Shown: positions 1 through 7,047 of the stretch, in pieces
Numbering within the stretch: the first letter of the stretch is position 1
How the letters are laid out: each line of letters starts with the position of its first letter
Assembly (NCBI GenBank): GCA_016793845.1
Contig: JAEULI010000026.1
Coordinates: 1-34,785, forward strand
DNA from: Sphingosinicella sp.
GTDB lineage: Bacteria > Pseudomonadota > Alphaproteobacteria > Sphingomonadales > Sphingomonadaceae
Reading direction: 5' to 3'
Length of the DNA stretch: 34,785 bases
The notes under the pieces: generated by a model
The model's database searches: none
What the model saw: the letters and a program-made list of their open reading frames with translations, nothing else
What the model was told of the DNA's origin: nothing
Made by a program: the position numbers and the translations under genes

Positions 1-607
1 AGCTGTCGGTGCGGCGGTTGGTATCCTGCCAGAAGAACTGATCGATGAGATAGCCGTGCGCGGCGTGCAGCTCGACGCCGTCGAAACCGAGCCGGAACGC
101 GGAGGTGGCCGCCGAAACGAACGCTTCGACGACGGCATCGATATCGGAGAGCGACATCGGCTCGGCGCCCTTCCACGGCATGACGCCCGGCCCGCCGACC
201 ATGCCCGAGGGGCCGACCTGATCGCCCCGGAGACCGCCCTCGCCTTCGAAGACGCCTTCGACAGGGGCCGGCGCGATGAGGCCCGCGTGCCAGAGCTGCG
301 GCACCATGCGCCCGCCCGCCGCGTGCACTTCGCGAATGACGCGCGCCCAGCCGTCCAGAGCCTTCTCGCCGTGGAAACGCGGCACGTTGTCGTCGATGGA
401 CGCGCCGGCATGATCGATGAACGTGCCTTCGCTGATGATGAGCCCGACGCCGTTCTCGGCGCGGCGGCGATAGTAGCGCGCCACCTCGGGGCCGGGGACG
501 CCGCCCGGCGACAGCGAGCGCGTCATCGGCGCCATCACGACGCGGCTGGAAAGATCGAGCGTGCCGTGCCGGAACGGCCGGAACAGGACCTCGGCGGCGT
601 CCGTCAC
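1..607 (-). CDS. NADH:flavin oxidoreductase (Old Yellow Enzyme family), 3' end beyond window
   Basis: Only the first 202 residues are present; the C-terminal part lies beyond position 1. The reading frame shows the family signatures: VVMAPMTRS near residue 23, SEGTFID near 59, and [17 protein letters not shown] ending in NRRTD near 200. H181 and H184 are the pair that binds the substrate carbonyl in this family. Members bind FMN and reduce activated C=C bonds with NAD(P)H; some are 2,4-dienoyl-CoA reductases, which would fit the beta-oxidation neighbours. The start is inferred as GTG at 607, giving a GTGA overlap of 4 bases with the stop of the acyl-CoA dehydrogenase, so translational coupling is likely. 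No good Shine-Dalgarno is seen. The substrate cannot be told. Confidence 0.85.
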   Translation of the reverse strand, partial: MTDAAEVLFRPFRHGTLDLSSRVVMAPMTRSLSPGGVPGPEVARYYRRRAENGVGLIISEGTFIDHAGASIDDNVPRFHGEKALDGWARVIREVHAAGGRMVPQLWHAGLIAPAPVEGVFEGEGGLRGDQVGPSGMVGGPGVMPWKGAEPMSLSDIDAVVEAFVSAATSAFRLGFDGVELHAAHGYLIDQFFWQDTNRRTDS

Positions 608-1920
608 TGTCCGGCCCAAAGGTAATGGGCATTGCCAGGCTGCAGGTGCCCGAAACGGCCTTCAACATCGGGAAGCCCGAGCACGTCCGCCGTGCCGCCC
701 GTGCGCGACGGATCGGTCTGGAGCTGGCGGCGGATTTCGAGGCGGCCGATCTGGTTGCGGTGCACCTCGTCCGGCCCGTCCGCGAGGCGCAGCAGGCGCG
801 CGGTCGCATAGGCGGCGGTGAGCAGGTGATCGGAGCTGGTGCCGCCGCCGCCGAACATCTGGATCGCCCAGTCGACGATCTGGCAGGCGGCAGTGGGTGC
901 GGCGACCTTGATCATCGCGATCTCGGACTTCGCCACCTTGTTGCCGACCGTATCCATCATCCACGCCGCCTTCAGCGTCAGGAGGCGTACCTGCTCGATC
1001 ATGATGCGCGCGCTTGCGATGCGTTCGAGCGTGACGGTCTGCCGGGAAAGCTCGCTGCCGAACGCCACGCGCCGGTCGGCGCGGCGGCACATGCGCTCGA
1101 GGATGCGCTCGCAGAGGCCGATGAGACGCATACAGTGATGAATGCGGCCCGGCCCGAGGCGGCCCTGCGCAATCTCGAAGCCGCGCCCTTCGCCGAGCAG
1201 CATGTTGCTGGCCGGAACGCGCACGTTCTCGAACACCACTTCCGCCGCCCGGTCCGGCACGCCGTAGAAGCCGAACACCGGGAGCGGCCGGATCACGCGG
1301 ACGCCGGGCGTGTCCTTCGGCACGAGGATCATCGACTGCTGGCGATGCCGGTCCGCGCCGTCCGGATCGGACTTGCCCATGAAGATGATGATCTTGCAGC
1401 GCGGATCGGTGGCGCCCGTGGTGTACCACTTGCGGCCGTTGATCACGTAGTCGTCGCCGTCGCGGATGATCGAGCTGCCGATGTTGGTCGCGTCCGAAGA
1501 GGCGACCTCGGGCTCCGTCATCGCGAAAGAGGAGCGGATCTCGCCGGCGAGGAGCGGCGTGAGCCACGCCTCGCGCTGTTCCGGCGTGCCGTAGCGCCAG
1601 ATGGTTTCCATGTTGCCGGTGTCGGGCGCCGAGCAGTTGAACACCTCGGGCGCCAGCAGCGAGCGGCCCATGATCTCGCAGAGCGGCGCATAATCGAGAT
1701 TATGCAGGCCCGCGCCAAGCTCCGCATCGGGCAGGAACAGGTTCCAGAGCCCGGCCTCGCGCGCGATCGGCTTCAGCTTTTCGACGATCGGCAGCACCGC
1801 CCACGGCCCCAGCCGTTCCGCTTCCGAATAGAAGGTCCATTCGTTCGGATAGATGTGCTCCGCCATGAAGTCCTCGAGGCGGGCCTTGTAGTCGAGAACC
1901 TTCGGGGACATTTCGAACAT
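604..1920 (-). CDS. Acyl-CoA dehydrogenase (ACAD10/11-like)
   Basis: A 438-residue flavoprotein that introduces a 2,3-double bond into an acyl-CoA. The FAD/substrate segment [12 protein letters not shown] is at residues 132-143, and [11 protein letters not shown] follows near 163. The C-terminal helical domain carries [14 protein letters not shown], in which E385 aligns with the catalytic base of the ACAD11/FadE-like group. The length is slightly above the usual 380-400. The start is ATG at 1920, with a weak GAAAGG about 11 bases upstream; the methionine at residue 4 is a possible alternative. The gene is third in a minus-strand operon after the hydroxyacyl-CoA dehydrogenase and the SDR, and it overlaps the next gene by 4 bases. 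Chain length and branching preference cannot be told. Confidence 0.93.
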   Translation of the reverse strand: MFEMSPKVLDYKARLEDFMAEHIYPNEWTFYSEAERLGPWAVLPIVEKLKPIAREAGLWNLFLPDAELGAGLHNLDYAPLCEIMGRSLLAPEVFNCSAPDTGNMETIWRYGTPEQREAWLTPLLAGEIRSSFAMTEPEVASSDATNIGSSIIRDGDDYVINGRKWYTTGATDPRCKIIIFMGKSDPDGADRHRQQSMILVPKDTPGVRVIRPLPVFGFYGVPDRAAEVVFENVRVPASNMLLGEGRGFEIAQGRLGPGRIHHCMRLIGLCERILERMCRRADRRVAFGSELSRQTVTLERIASARIMIEQVRLLTLKAAWMMDTVGNKVAKSEIAMIKVAAPTAACQIVDWAIQMFGGGGTSSDHLLTAAYATARLLRLADGPDEVHRNQIGRLEIRRQLQTDPSRTGGTADVLGLPDVEGRFGHLQPGNAHYLWAGQ

Positions 1921-1960
1921 AACGGGAGGAGCCTTTCAGGGCGCGGGAAACGGATTGCGG

Positions 1961-2740
1961 CTATTGGCGCGCGGAGGTGCCGCCATCGATGACGAGGACG
2001 CTGCCGTTGCAGTAGGACGCCTCGTCGGAGGCGAGATAGAGGCAGCCGTTCGCCATTTCCACCGGCGTGCCGGGGCGGCGCATCGGCGCGAGCTGATCGG
2101 CCACCACCGGATCGTCGAAGATGCCGACGACCGACGCCACCATCGGCGTATCGATGAAGCCCGGCGCGATGCAATTGGCGCGGATATTGTCCTTCGCGTA
2201 GCTGACGCAGAGCGAGCGCGTGAGATTGATCATGCCCGCCTTCGCCGCCGTGTATGCGTGCGCCGCCGACAGCCCGAGCAGGCCCGAGATGCTGGTGACG
2301 CCGACGATGGCGCCGCCGCCCGCGGCGATCATCTTCGGCAGCACGGCGCGGGCCATCAGATAATAACCGTCGAGATTGATGCCGATCACCTCGCGCCACT
2401 TGTCGGGCGCGGTGTTGACGGTGTCGTTCATCGAGCCGGGGCTCTTTTCCGCCCAGCTGTAGCCGACGCCTGCGGCATGGACGAGAATATCCACCTTGCC
2501 GAACGCCGCGATAGCGGCGGCGACCACGGCATCGGCGCTTTCATCCTTGCTGAGATCGGCGACATGGATGGCGCCCATGCCCGCCGGCACATGCGAAAGG
2601 CTCTCCTCCAGCGTGGCCAGCGTGCGGCCGGCGCCGAGCACCTTCGCGCCCTCTTCGGCGAAGCGCTCCATGCACGCGCGGCCGACGCCGGTTCCGGCGC
2701 CGGTGATGATCGCGACCTTGCCGTCCAGTCTTCCCGCCAT
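1961..2740 (-). CDS. Short-chain dehydrogenase/reductase
   Basis: A 259-residue classical SDR. The cofactor motif TGAGTGVG is at residues 13-20, HAAG (the NNAG position) at 88-91, and the catalytic set is S150, Y163 and K167 (YTAAK). The end, CLYLASDEASYCNGSVLVIDGGTSA, is typical of classical 250-aa SDRs that oxidise hydroxy groups or reduce keto groups with NAD(P). The start is taken at ATG 2740 because GGGGAGTGG sits 4-5 bases before it; the frame stays open upstream to 2860, but that extension has no SDR character and overlaps the neighbouring gene. It lies between the hydroxyacyl-CoA dehydrogenase and the acyl-CoA dehydrogenase in one operon, so a hydroxyacyl-CoA or a ring alcohol is a reasonable substrate class. 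Confidence 0.92.
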   Translation of the reverse strand: MAGRLDGKVAIITGAGTGVGRACMERFAEEGAKVLGAGRTLATLEESLSHVPAGMGAIHVADLSKDESADAVVAAAIAAFGKVDILVHAAGVGYSWAEKSPGSMNDTVNTAPDKWREVIGINLDGYYLMARAVLPKMIAAGGGAIVGVTSISGLLGLSAAHAYTAAKAGMINLTRSLCVSYAKDNIRANCIAPGFIDTPMVASVVGIFDDPVVADQLAPMRRPGTPVEMANGCLYLASDEASYCNGSVLVIDGGTSARQ

Positions 2741-2813
2741 GATCCACTCCCCAATACTGGCGCCCGGCCGTTTCCCGGCTGGGCATGGTTTGCATTCTTT
2801 CGGCCGATCCCGG

Positions 2814-3671
2814 TCAGGACCAGCCTTTTCGGCCCTTCCCGCCCACAAGACCTGCGGCAACCCGCGTTTTCAGCAGTGGGCGGGGGCGAAAGCGCTCGCC
2901 ATAGGCATCGAACATGATCTCCTGCGCTGTGAGGCACAGGCTGGATGTGGTCGCATCCATCAGCTCGAACGGCCCGAGCGGATGGCCAAGCCCGAGCTTG
3001 CAGGCGGTGTTGAGGTCCTCGACGCTGATCACCTCCTCCTCGACGAGGCGCACCGCCTCTATGAGGAAGACGTGCAGCACGCGGTTGACAGCGAAACCGG
3101 CGACATCCTTCACGCGGATCGGCACCTTGCCGGTGCTTTCGGCGAGCGCATACGCGGCCTTCACCGTCTCCTCGGCCGTGTCGAAAGCCGGGATCACCTC
3201 GACCAGCTTCATGCGGCTGACCGGCGAGAAATAATGCATACCGATGACATGCGGACGCCGCGCCTCCGACACGCGCGAGGCGAGAACCGAGATCGGGATC
3301 GTGGAGGTGTTGGTGGCGATCATCGCGCCCGCCGGCAACGTCTCGTCGAGACGCTGCAGGATATCCGCCTTCACCTCGAGGTCTTCGAACACGGCTTCGG
3401 TGGCGATCGTGCAGGCCTTGAAGTCCGCGATATCGACCGTGGTGCGGATGCGAGCGGGCGTGCTTTCCGCGAGCGCCGCATCGTAGAAGCCGCGCGCGAC
3501 GCCCTTCTCCAGAATGCCCGCGATTCGGGTCACCGCACGGGCGAGTGCCGCCTCGTCGCGGTCGAGCAGCAACACGGACTTGCCGGCAAGCGCCTGCACG
3601 AGCGCGATTTCCGCGCCCATCAGCCCAGCCCCCACGATGCCTGTCGAATGTTGTTGCACAATCCGCCCCAA
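2814..3671 (-). CDS. 3-hydroxyacyl-CoA dehydrogenase (Hbd/PaaH type)
   Basis: A 285-residue NAD-dependent dehydrogenase converting L-3-hydroxyacyl-CoA to 3-ketoacyl-CoA. The Rossmann motif GIVGAGLMGAEIA is at residues 11-23, ATNTSTIPI at 119-127, GMHYFSPV has the catalytic H146, its partner is E158, and HPLGPFELMD lies in the C-terminal dimer domain. It is single-domain, without a fused hydratase. The C-terminus is slightly short, ending GRKGWS where relatives usually continue to GKGFYDY. The start is uncertain: TTG at 3671 has no clear ribosome site, while GTG at 3659 follows GGGGCGG closely. One operator copy (3651-3661) lies across this start. It is the first gene of the minus-strand operon, divergent from the enoyl-CoA hydratase. 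Confidence 0.92.
   Translation of the reverse strand: MGRIVQQHSTGIVGAGLMGAEIALVQALAGKSVLLLDRDEAALARAVTRIAGILEKGVARGFYDAALAESTPARIRTTVDIADFKACTIATEAVFEDLEVKADILQRLDETLPAGAMIATNTSTIPISVLASRVSEARRPHVIGMHYFSPVSRMKLVEVIPAFDTAEETVKAAYALAESTGKVPIRVKDVAGFAVNRVLHVFLIEAVRLVEEEVISVEDLNTACKLGLGHPLGPFELMDATTSSLCLTAQEIMFDAYGERFRPRPLLKTRVAAGLVGGKGRKGWS
3651..3661. promoter_or_regulatory. Candidate GntR/FadR-type operator, copy 1
   Basis: Perfect inverted repeat TTGT-TGC-ACAA. It overlaps the first codons of the minus-strand hydroxyacyl-CoA dehydrogenase. Copy 2 starts exactly 30 bases away, about three helical turns. FadR-subfamily GntR proteins are known to bind the general form TNGT-N3-ACNA. Confidence 0.6.
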
Positions 3672-3680
3672 TAGCCAATG

Positions 3681-3691
3681 TTGTATGACAA
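3681..3691. promoter_or_regulatory. Candidate GntR/FadR-type operator, copy 2
   Basis: Perfect inverted repeat TTGT-ATG-ACAA in the divergent region between the hydroxyacyl-CoA dehydrogenase and the enoyl-CoA hydratase. The symmetry extends to a 17-base element with only one mismatched pair (3678-3694). It lies 18 bases upstream of a possible -35 for the plus-strand gene. Confidence 0.65.
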
Positions 3692-3709
3692 TATCGTTTT
3701 CTTGATCGC

Positions 3710-3739
3710 TTGAAACCGATCATGCAAGCGAAATATGAC
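3710..3739 (+). promoter_or_regulatory. Possible promoter of enoyl-CoA hydratase
   Basis: TTGAAA (3710-3715), an 18-base spacer and TATGAC (3734-3739). Against the vegetative consensus this is 5/6 and 4/6. It would start transcription near 3746, leaving a short leader before the ATG at 3773. Confidence 0.4.
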
Positions 3740-3772
3740 CCGGCGACGGGCACGACCTTTGTGGGAGGAAGC

Positions 3773-4561
3773 ATGGCCGAAGCCACCGCCGCGGCGGTTA
3801 CCGTGGAACGCATCGCCGACCATATCGCGCTGGTGACGCTGCGGAGGCCGGAGGCGCGCAATGCCGTGAACGCGGCGGTGACGGCGGGCCTGAGAGATGC
3901 GGTGAGGACCATCGAGAGCGACCCCGACATCTGGGCCGCCATCGTGACCGGCGAAGGCGGCAAGGCGTTTTCGGCGGGCGCCGACCTCAAGGCCGTCTCG
4001 GACGGCGGTATGGGCGGGCTCGTCGATCCGGAATGGGGCTTCGCGGCGTTCGTTCACGCCCCGCGGGACAAGGTTTGGATCGCCGCGGTGGACGGCGCGG
4101 CCATGGCCGGCGGCTTTGAGATCGCACTGTCATGCGACATGATCGTCGCCTCGGAAGACGCGCGCTTCGCGCTGCCCGAGGTGAAGCGCGGCCTCGTGGC
4201 GGCTGCGGGCGGCATCTATCGCCTGCCGCGCACACTGCCCCGCGCGCTCGCGTTCGAACTCATCGCGACGGGCGAACCCATCGACGCCGAGCGCGCACTG
4301 GCGTTCGGCCTCGTCAACCGCGTAGTTCCGAAGGCGGACGTTTTGGGCACGGCGCTTGATCTCGCACAGCAGGTCTGTGCGAATGCGCCGGTCGCGGTTC
4401 GCGAAAGCCTGAAGGTGGCGCGGCGGGCCTTCGACGAAACCGATCCACGGCTGGGTGCGCTCAGCCTCGCCGCGCAGGACGTGATCATGCAGACGGAAGA
4501 CTTCGCGGAAGGACCGCGCGCGTTTATCGAGAAGCGCGCGCCGCGCTGGGCAGGACGCTGA
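3773..4561 (+). CDS. Enoyl-CoA hydratase (crotonase family)
   Basis: A 262-residue crotonase-fold enzyme adding water to a 2-enoyl-CoA. The oxyanion-hole segment AFSAGADL is at residues 65-72, and MAGGFEIALSCD at 111-122 has the first catalytic glutamate E116. The second glutamate is E136 in FALPEVKRG. Both acidic residues are kept, which favours true hydratase activity over dehalogenase or isomerase members. ATG 3773 is chosen because GGGAGGAAGC directly precedes it; the frame is open from 3710, but that extension would run over the predicted promoter. The GntR regulator follows 110 bases downstream on the same strand. With the divergent operon it completes a set of acyl-CoA dehydrogenase, hydratase and hydroxyacyl-CoA dehydrogenase. 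Confidence 0.92.
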   Translation: MAEATAAAVTVERIADHIALVTLRRPEARNAVNAAVTAGLRDAVRTIESDPDIWAAIVTGEGGKAFSAGADLKAVSDGGMGGLVDPEWGFAAFVHAPRDKVWIAAVDGAAMAGGFEIALSCDMIVASEDARFALPEVKRGLVAAAGGIYRLPRTLPRALAFELIATGEPIDAERALAFGLVNRVVPKADVLGTALDLAQQVCANAPVAVRESLKVARRAFDETDPRLGALSLAAQDVIMQTEDFAEGPRAFIEKRAPRWAGR

Positions 4562-4671
4562 TCTGCAATGTATTTACCAGAGAAACGCAATAGAATAGGA
4601 CGCGCCAATAGCTTGGCAGCGTAGCAAACCGATGAACAATTGAGCCAGGCCGGAAAGCGAAAGACAAGGCG

Positions 4672-5412
4672 ATGGGGTTGCTCGCTCAGAAAAAAGCAAA
4701 GCGCAGCGCGGCCGAGCCCGAAAAGGCCGCCGCAAGCGACAGCGCAAGCTCGCCCGACAAGGTGGTGGATGCGATCCACCGCGGCATCCTCGCCGGTCGC
4801 TATGTCCCCGGCCAGAAGCTGATCGAAGCCGATCTCACACAGAGCCTTGGCGTCAGCCGGGGGCCGGTGCGCGAGGCGCTGAAGCGGCTGGACGCGGAAG
4901 GTGTCGTCGAGCTGACCCGCCACCGCGGCGCATATGTGCGCTCGCTGACCCGCATCGAGGCGGTGGACCTGCTGGAAATCCTGGAGCTGCTGACCAGTTT
5001 CATCGCACGCATCGCCGCCACCGCCGTGGCGCGCAAGCGCACGATGGGTGAGCAGAACGCCCGCGAGCTGGAAGAAGCCTTCCATCTGCTGGAACGCTTC
5101 AAGGACCCGACGCTGGAGAACGCGGCCTTCCTGGAACAGCGCAGCCATTTCTATGACGCGCTGATCGCGGTGGGCGAGAATTCCCAAATCCAGTCGGTAA
5201 TGCCGATGATGCGCATCCACCTGCTGCGCCTGCAGGTGCAGCCGTTCTTCAACTCCGAGGACCGGCAGGACCGGCTGAACGAATATGCCGCGATCACCGT
5301 CGCCGTGCTCGGCGGCGACAAGGCCGGCGCGCAGAAGGCCATGCGTTATCACATGACGCATATGCGCCAGCGGATCGCGCAGCTTCCCGACGAAGCCTTC
5401 GCCCGAGGCTGA
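4672..5412 (+). CDS. GntR-family transcriptional regulator, FadR/FCD subfamily
   Basis: A 246-residue regulator. A variable, charged N-terminal tail of about 28 residues is followed by a winged helix-turn-helix (about 29-92, with LTQSLGVSRGPVREALKRLDAEG as recognition region and HRGAYVRSL as wing). An all-helical FCD ligand domain spans about 95-235. In FCD proteins the ligand is usually a small carboxylate or acyl-CoA, often with a metal held by histidines; candidates here are in HFYDALIAVGEN, MRIHLLRLQ and MRYHMTHM. The start is ATG 4672, with AAGG five to eight bases upstream. The perfect TTGT-N3-ACAA elements nearby have the operator form of this subfamily, so it probably controls the divergent blocks around it. 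No such element was seen in its own 110-base upstream gap. Confidence 0.93.
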   Translation: MGLLAQKKAKRSAAEPEKAAASDSASSPDKVVDAIHRGILAGRYVPGQKLIEADLTQSLGVSRGPVREALKRLDAEGVVELTRHRGAYVRSLTRIEAVDLLEILELLTSFIARIAATAVARKRTMGEQNARELEEAFHLLERFKDPTLENAAFLEQRSHFYDALIAVGENSQIQSVMPMMRIHLLRLQVQPFFNSEDRQDRLNEYAAITVAVLGGDKAGAQKAMRYHMTHMRQRIAQLPDEAFARG

Positions 5413-5421
5413 AATCGCCGA

Positions 5422-6156
5422 CTATTCGAGCAGGGTTTCGCGCAAGGTTTCGATATCCTTCGGCGACAGGCGCAACACGGCGTCCGCATAGCCGGTGATA
5501 TCGCCGTATTGCCGTGTCAGCTCATCGAACATCGCGCCCAGATAGGCCGGATCGGCATCCAGAATCGGCGACCAGAGCGCTTCCGATGACGCCAGCTCCT
5601 GCCCCGCATAGGCGAGGAACATCGCGCGCGTCAGCGGCCGGGCGGCATTGCTCTGTACGAAATCGGCCATGATCGCGTCGCGGTCGACCCCCAGCAGCGC
5701 CAGCAGCAACGCCGATGCGACACCAGTCCTGTCCTTTCCCGCCGCGCAGTGGAACAGCAGCGGCGTGCGGCCCCGCACGATGTGGCCGAACAGCACCCGG
5801 TAGGCTTCCGCCTGCGCGATCGGCATCGTGCGGTAGATATCGCGCATGGCATCGCTGCCCGAAGCGCCGCCAAGGCACAGATCGAGCAGCGGACGGGGAT
5901 CACCCAGACTCTCCGACGCCATGCGCCAGTGGGGAATCACTTCAAGCAGCGCAGGCGTCGGTCCATGCAGACGTTCCGGGTCCGAACGCAGATCGACGAC
6001 GAGCGAGAGGCCAAGCCCAAGAATCGCCTCCACCGCGGCAGGCGAATAACGCGAGAGACTGCCGGAACGAAACAGAAGGCCGGCCTTCACGCGGCGCCCG
6101 CCAAACCCCGGTTTTCCGCCCAAATCCCGCAGATTATAGGCCCCTTCGATCATCAT
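5422..6156 (-). CDS. Tyrosine-protein phosphatase-like (CX5R, DSP/PTP fold)
   Basis: A 244-residue cysteine-based phosphatase. The N-terminal NLRDLGG at residues 8-14 and the P-loop HCAAGKDRTG (C137, R143) are typical of the bacterial tyrosine/serine phosphatase group that also includes lipid and small-molecule phosphatases. Aspartates that may serve as general acid lie upstream (VVDLRSDPERLHG). The start is ATG 6156 (or the adjacent 6153), preceded by AGGGAAGGG; a TTG at 6189 is in frame but has no ribosome site. It is convergent with the GntR gene (9-base gap) and divergent from the phosphotransferase operon, with a candidate operator in the shared promoter region. A role in hydrolysing a phosphorylated intermediate made by that operon is possible but is inference. 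Confidence 0.85.
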   Translation of the reverse strand: MMIEGAYNLRDLGGKPGFGGRRVKAGLLFRSGSLSRYSPAAVEAILGLGLSLVVDLRSDPERLHGPTPALLEVIPHWRMASESLGDPRPLLDLCLGGASGSDAMRDIYRTMPIAQAEAYRVLFGHIVRGRTPLLFHCAAGKDRTGVASALLLALLGVDRDAIMADFVQSNAARPLTRAMFLAYAGQELASSEALWSPILDADPAYLGAMFDELTRQYGDITGYADAVLRLSPKDIETLRETLLE

Positions 6157-6191
6157 CAGCACCCTTCCCTCAGCATCACTCGACATCAAGA

Positions 6192-6202
6192 TTGCGCTAC
6201 AA
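6192..6202. promoter_or_regulatory. Candidate GntR/FadR-type operator, copy 3 (one mismatch)
   Basis: TTGC-GCT-ACAA, with symmetry of the form ATTG(C/T)-N3-(G/A)CAAT over 6191-6203. It shares the GCT centre with the copy at 30635. It lies 36 bases upstream of the phosphatase start and 27 bases upstream of the -35 proposed for the plus-strand operon. Confidence 0.5.
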
Positions 6203-6229
6203 TTTTGTTTTTTGAAATAGCCCTAAGGG

Positions 6230-6258
6230 TTGACATGAGCACCCGTTCAGTGTTCAAA
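6230..6258 (+). promoter_or_regulatory. Possible promoter of the phosphotransferase/carboxylase operon
   Basis: A consensus TTGACA at 6230-6235, a 17-base spacer and TTCAAA at 6253-6258 (3/6 to the -10 consensus). It stands in the AT-richer gap between the divergent genes, and transcription would begin near 6265. The weak -10 would suit an activated or regulated promoter. Confidence 0.5.
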
Positions 6259-6312
6259 TTTTGACGCAACAAAGATCAAGCCGCGGCTGGACATGCGGCG
6301 ATGGGGAGGACC

Positions 6313-7047
6313 ATGGCGGTACTTTACACGGACCGGGATCGATATGGGCGCGCGCCAGCATCTCCGCTCGTGGAGGCCGTGCAGAACAGCGTGCGCGATC
6401 TCGTGCGCCGACGCTGGGCGGAAAGCGGCGACGACTGGTCCGACTTCGTGTTCGGCTCCTCCGAACGGCTGGTGACCAAGGCCGATATCGAAGCCATCGA
6501 GACGCGCATCCTCGCCACCGGCTATCGCTTCGCCTGGTCCTCGATCCTGTCGCAGCGGGACCGGCCCGAGGCCTATACGTCGGGGGACGCCGGCGACAAT
6601 CCCGATTTCAGCTTCGAGCATCCCGAAGCCGTCACCGAAGCCCCGGACGCCGAAGGCCGCGCGCAGCGCGGTACCGGCGACAACGTGGTGATGCGCGCGA
6701 AGAACACGCAGGGCGTCGCGCTCTATGTCCGCACCAGCGAGCGGGTCGTCGACCTGATGAAAAACGGCGTGCCCGAGGACAGCATCGCCATCATCGACGA
6801 TAGCGGCGGCACGCTGACGGCGCCCATTCTGGAAAAATTCAAGGGCGTAATCTGCGCCGGCGGCACGGTCCGCTCCCACCTTGGCATCCTGACGCGCGAA
6901 TACGGTATCCCCTGCCTGATGAACGCGCGGATCAGCGGCATCCGGAACGGCGACCGCGTCGAGATCGAAACGAGCGCCGCGGCACGCACCGCCGAATCCT
7001 ATCAAAGCGGCGTCGAGATGCCGGCCCGCGTCTGGAAACTCGCATGA
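6313..7047 (+). CDS. Stand-alone PEP-utilising enzyme mobile (phosphohistidine) domain protein
   Basis: A 244-residue protein. The N-terminal 120 residues are not recognised. The C-terminal half is a phosphohistidine swivelling domain as in PEP synthase and pyruvate phosphate dikinase: a leading segment near 145-180, then GGTVRSHLGILTREYGIPC at 183-201 with H189 in the position of the phosphorylated histidine, then the closing GDRVEIE strand. It has neither an ATP-grasp nor a PEP/pyruvate barrel, so it must work with partners. The start is ATG 6313 because GGGGAGGA precedes it; an in-frame ATG at 6301 lies before that site. It overlaps the next gene by 4 bases (ATGA). Split dikinase systems such as phenylphosphate synthase are the nearest known logic; identity with those is not claimed. 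Confidence 0.85.
   Translation: MAVLYTDRDRYGRAPASPLVEAVQNSVRDLVRRRWAESGDDWSDFVFGSSERLVTKADIEAIETRILATGYRFAWSSILSQRDRPEAYTSGDAGDNPDFSFEHPEAVTEAPDAEGRAQRGTGDNVVMRAKNTQGVALYVRTSERVVDLMKNGVPEDSIAIIDDSGGTLTAPILEKFKGVICAGGTVRSHLGILTREYGIPCLMNARISGIRNGDRVEIETSAAARTAESYQSGVEMPARVWKLA

Noticed and set aside
625-1992. Long plus-strand open frame opposite the acyl-CoA dehydrogenase
   Set aside because: Arg/Ala/His-rich translation without motifs; it is the antisense of a gene with full ACAD signatures, as is usual in GC-rich DNA.
5386-5412. Terminator hairpin after the GntR gene (AGCCT...AGGCT)
   Set aside because: Only a 5-bp stem within the coding end and no T-run; too weak to support.
6259-6272. 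TTTTGACGCAACAA as a further operator copy
   Set aside because: The inner TTG-N3-CAA symmetry is shorter and does not fit the TTGT-N3-ACAA spacing; it is probably the start region of the operon transcript.
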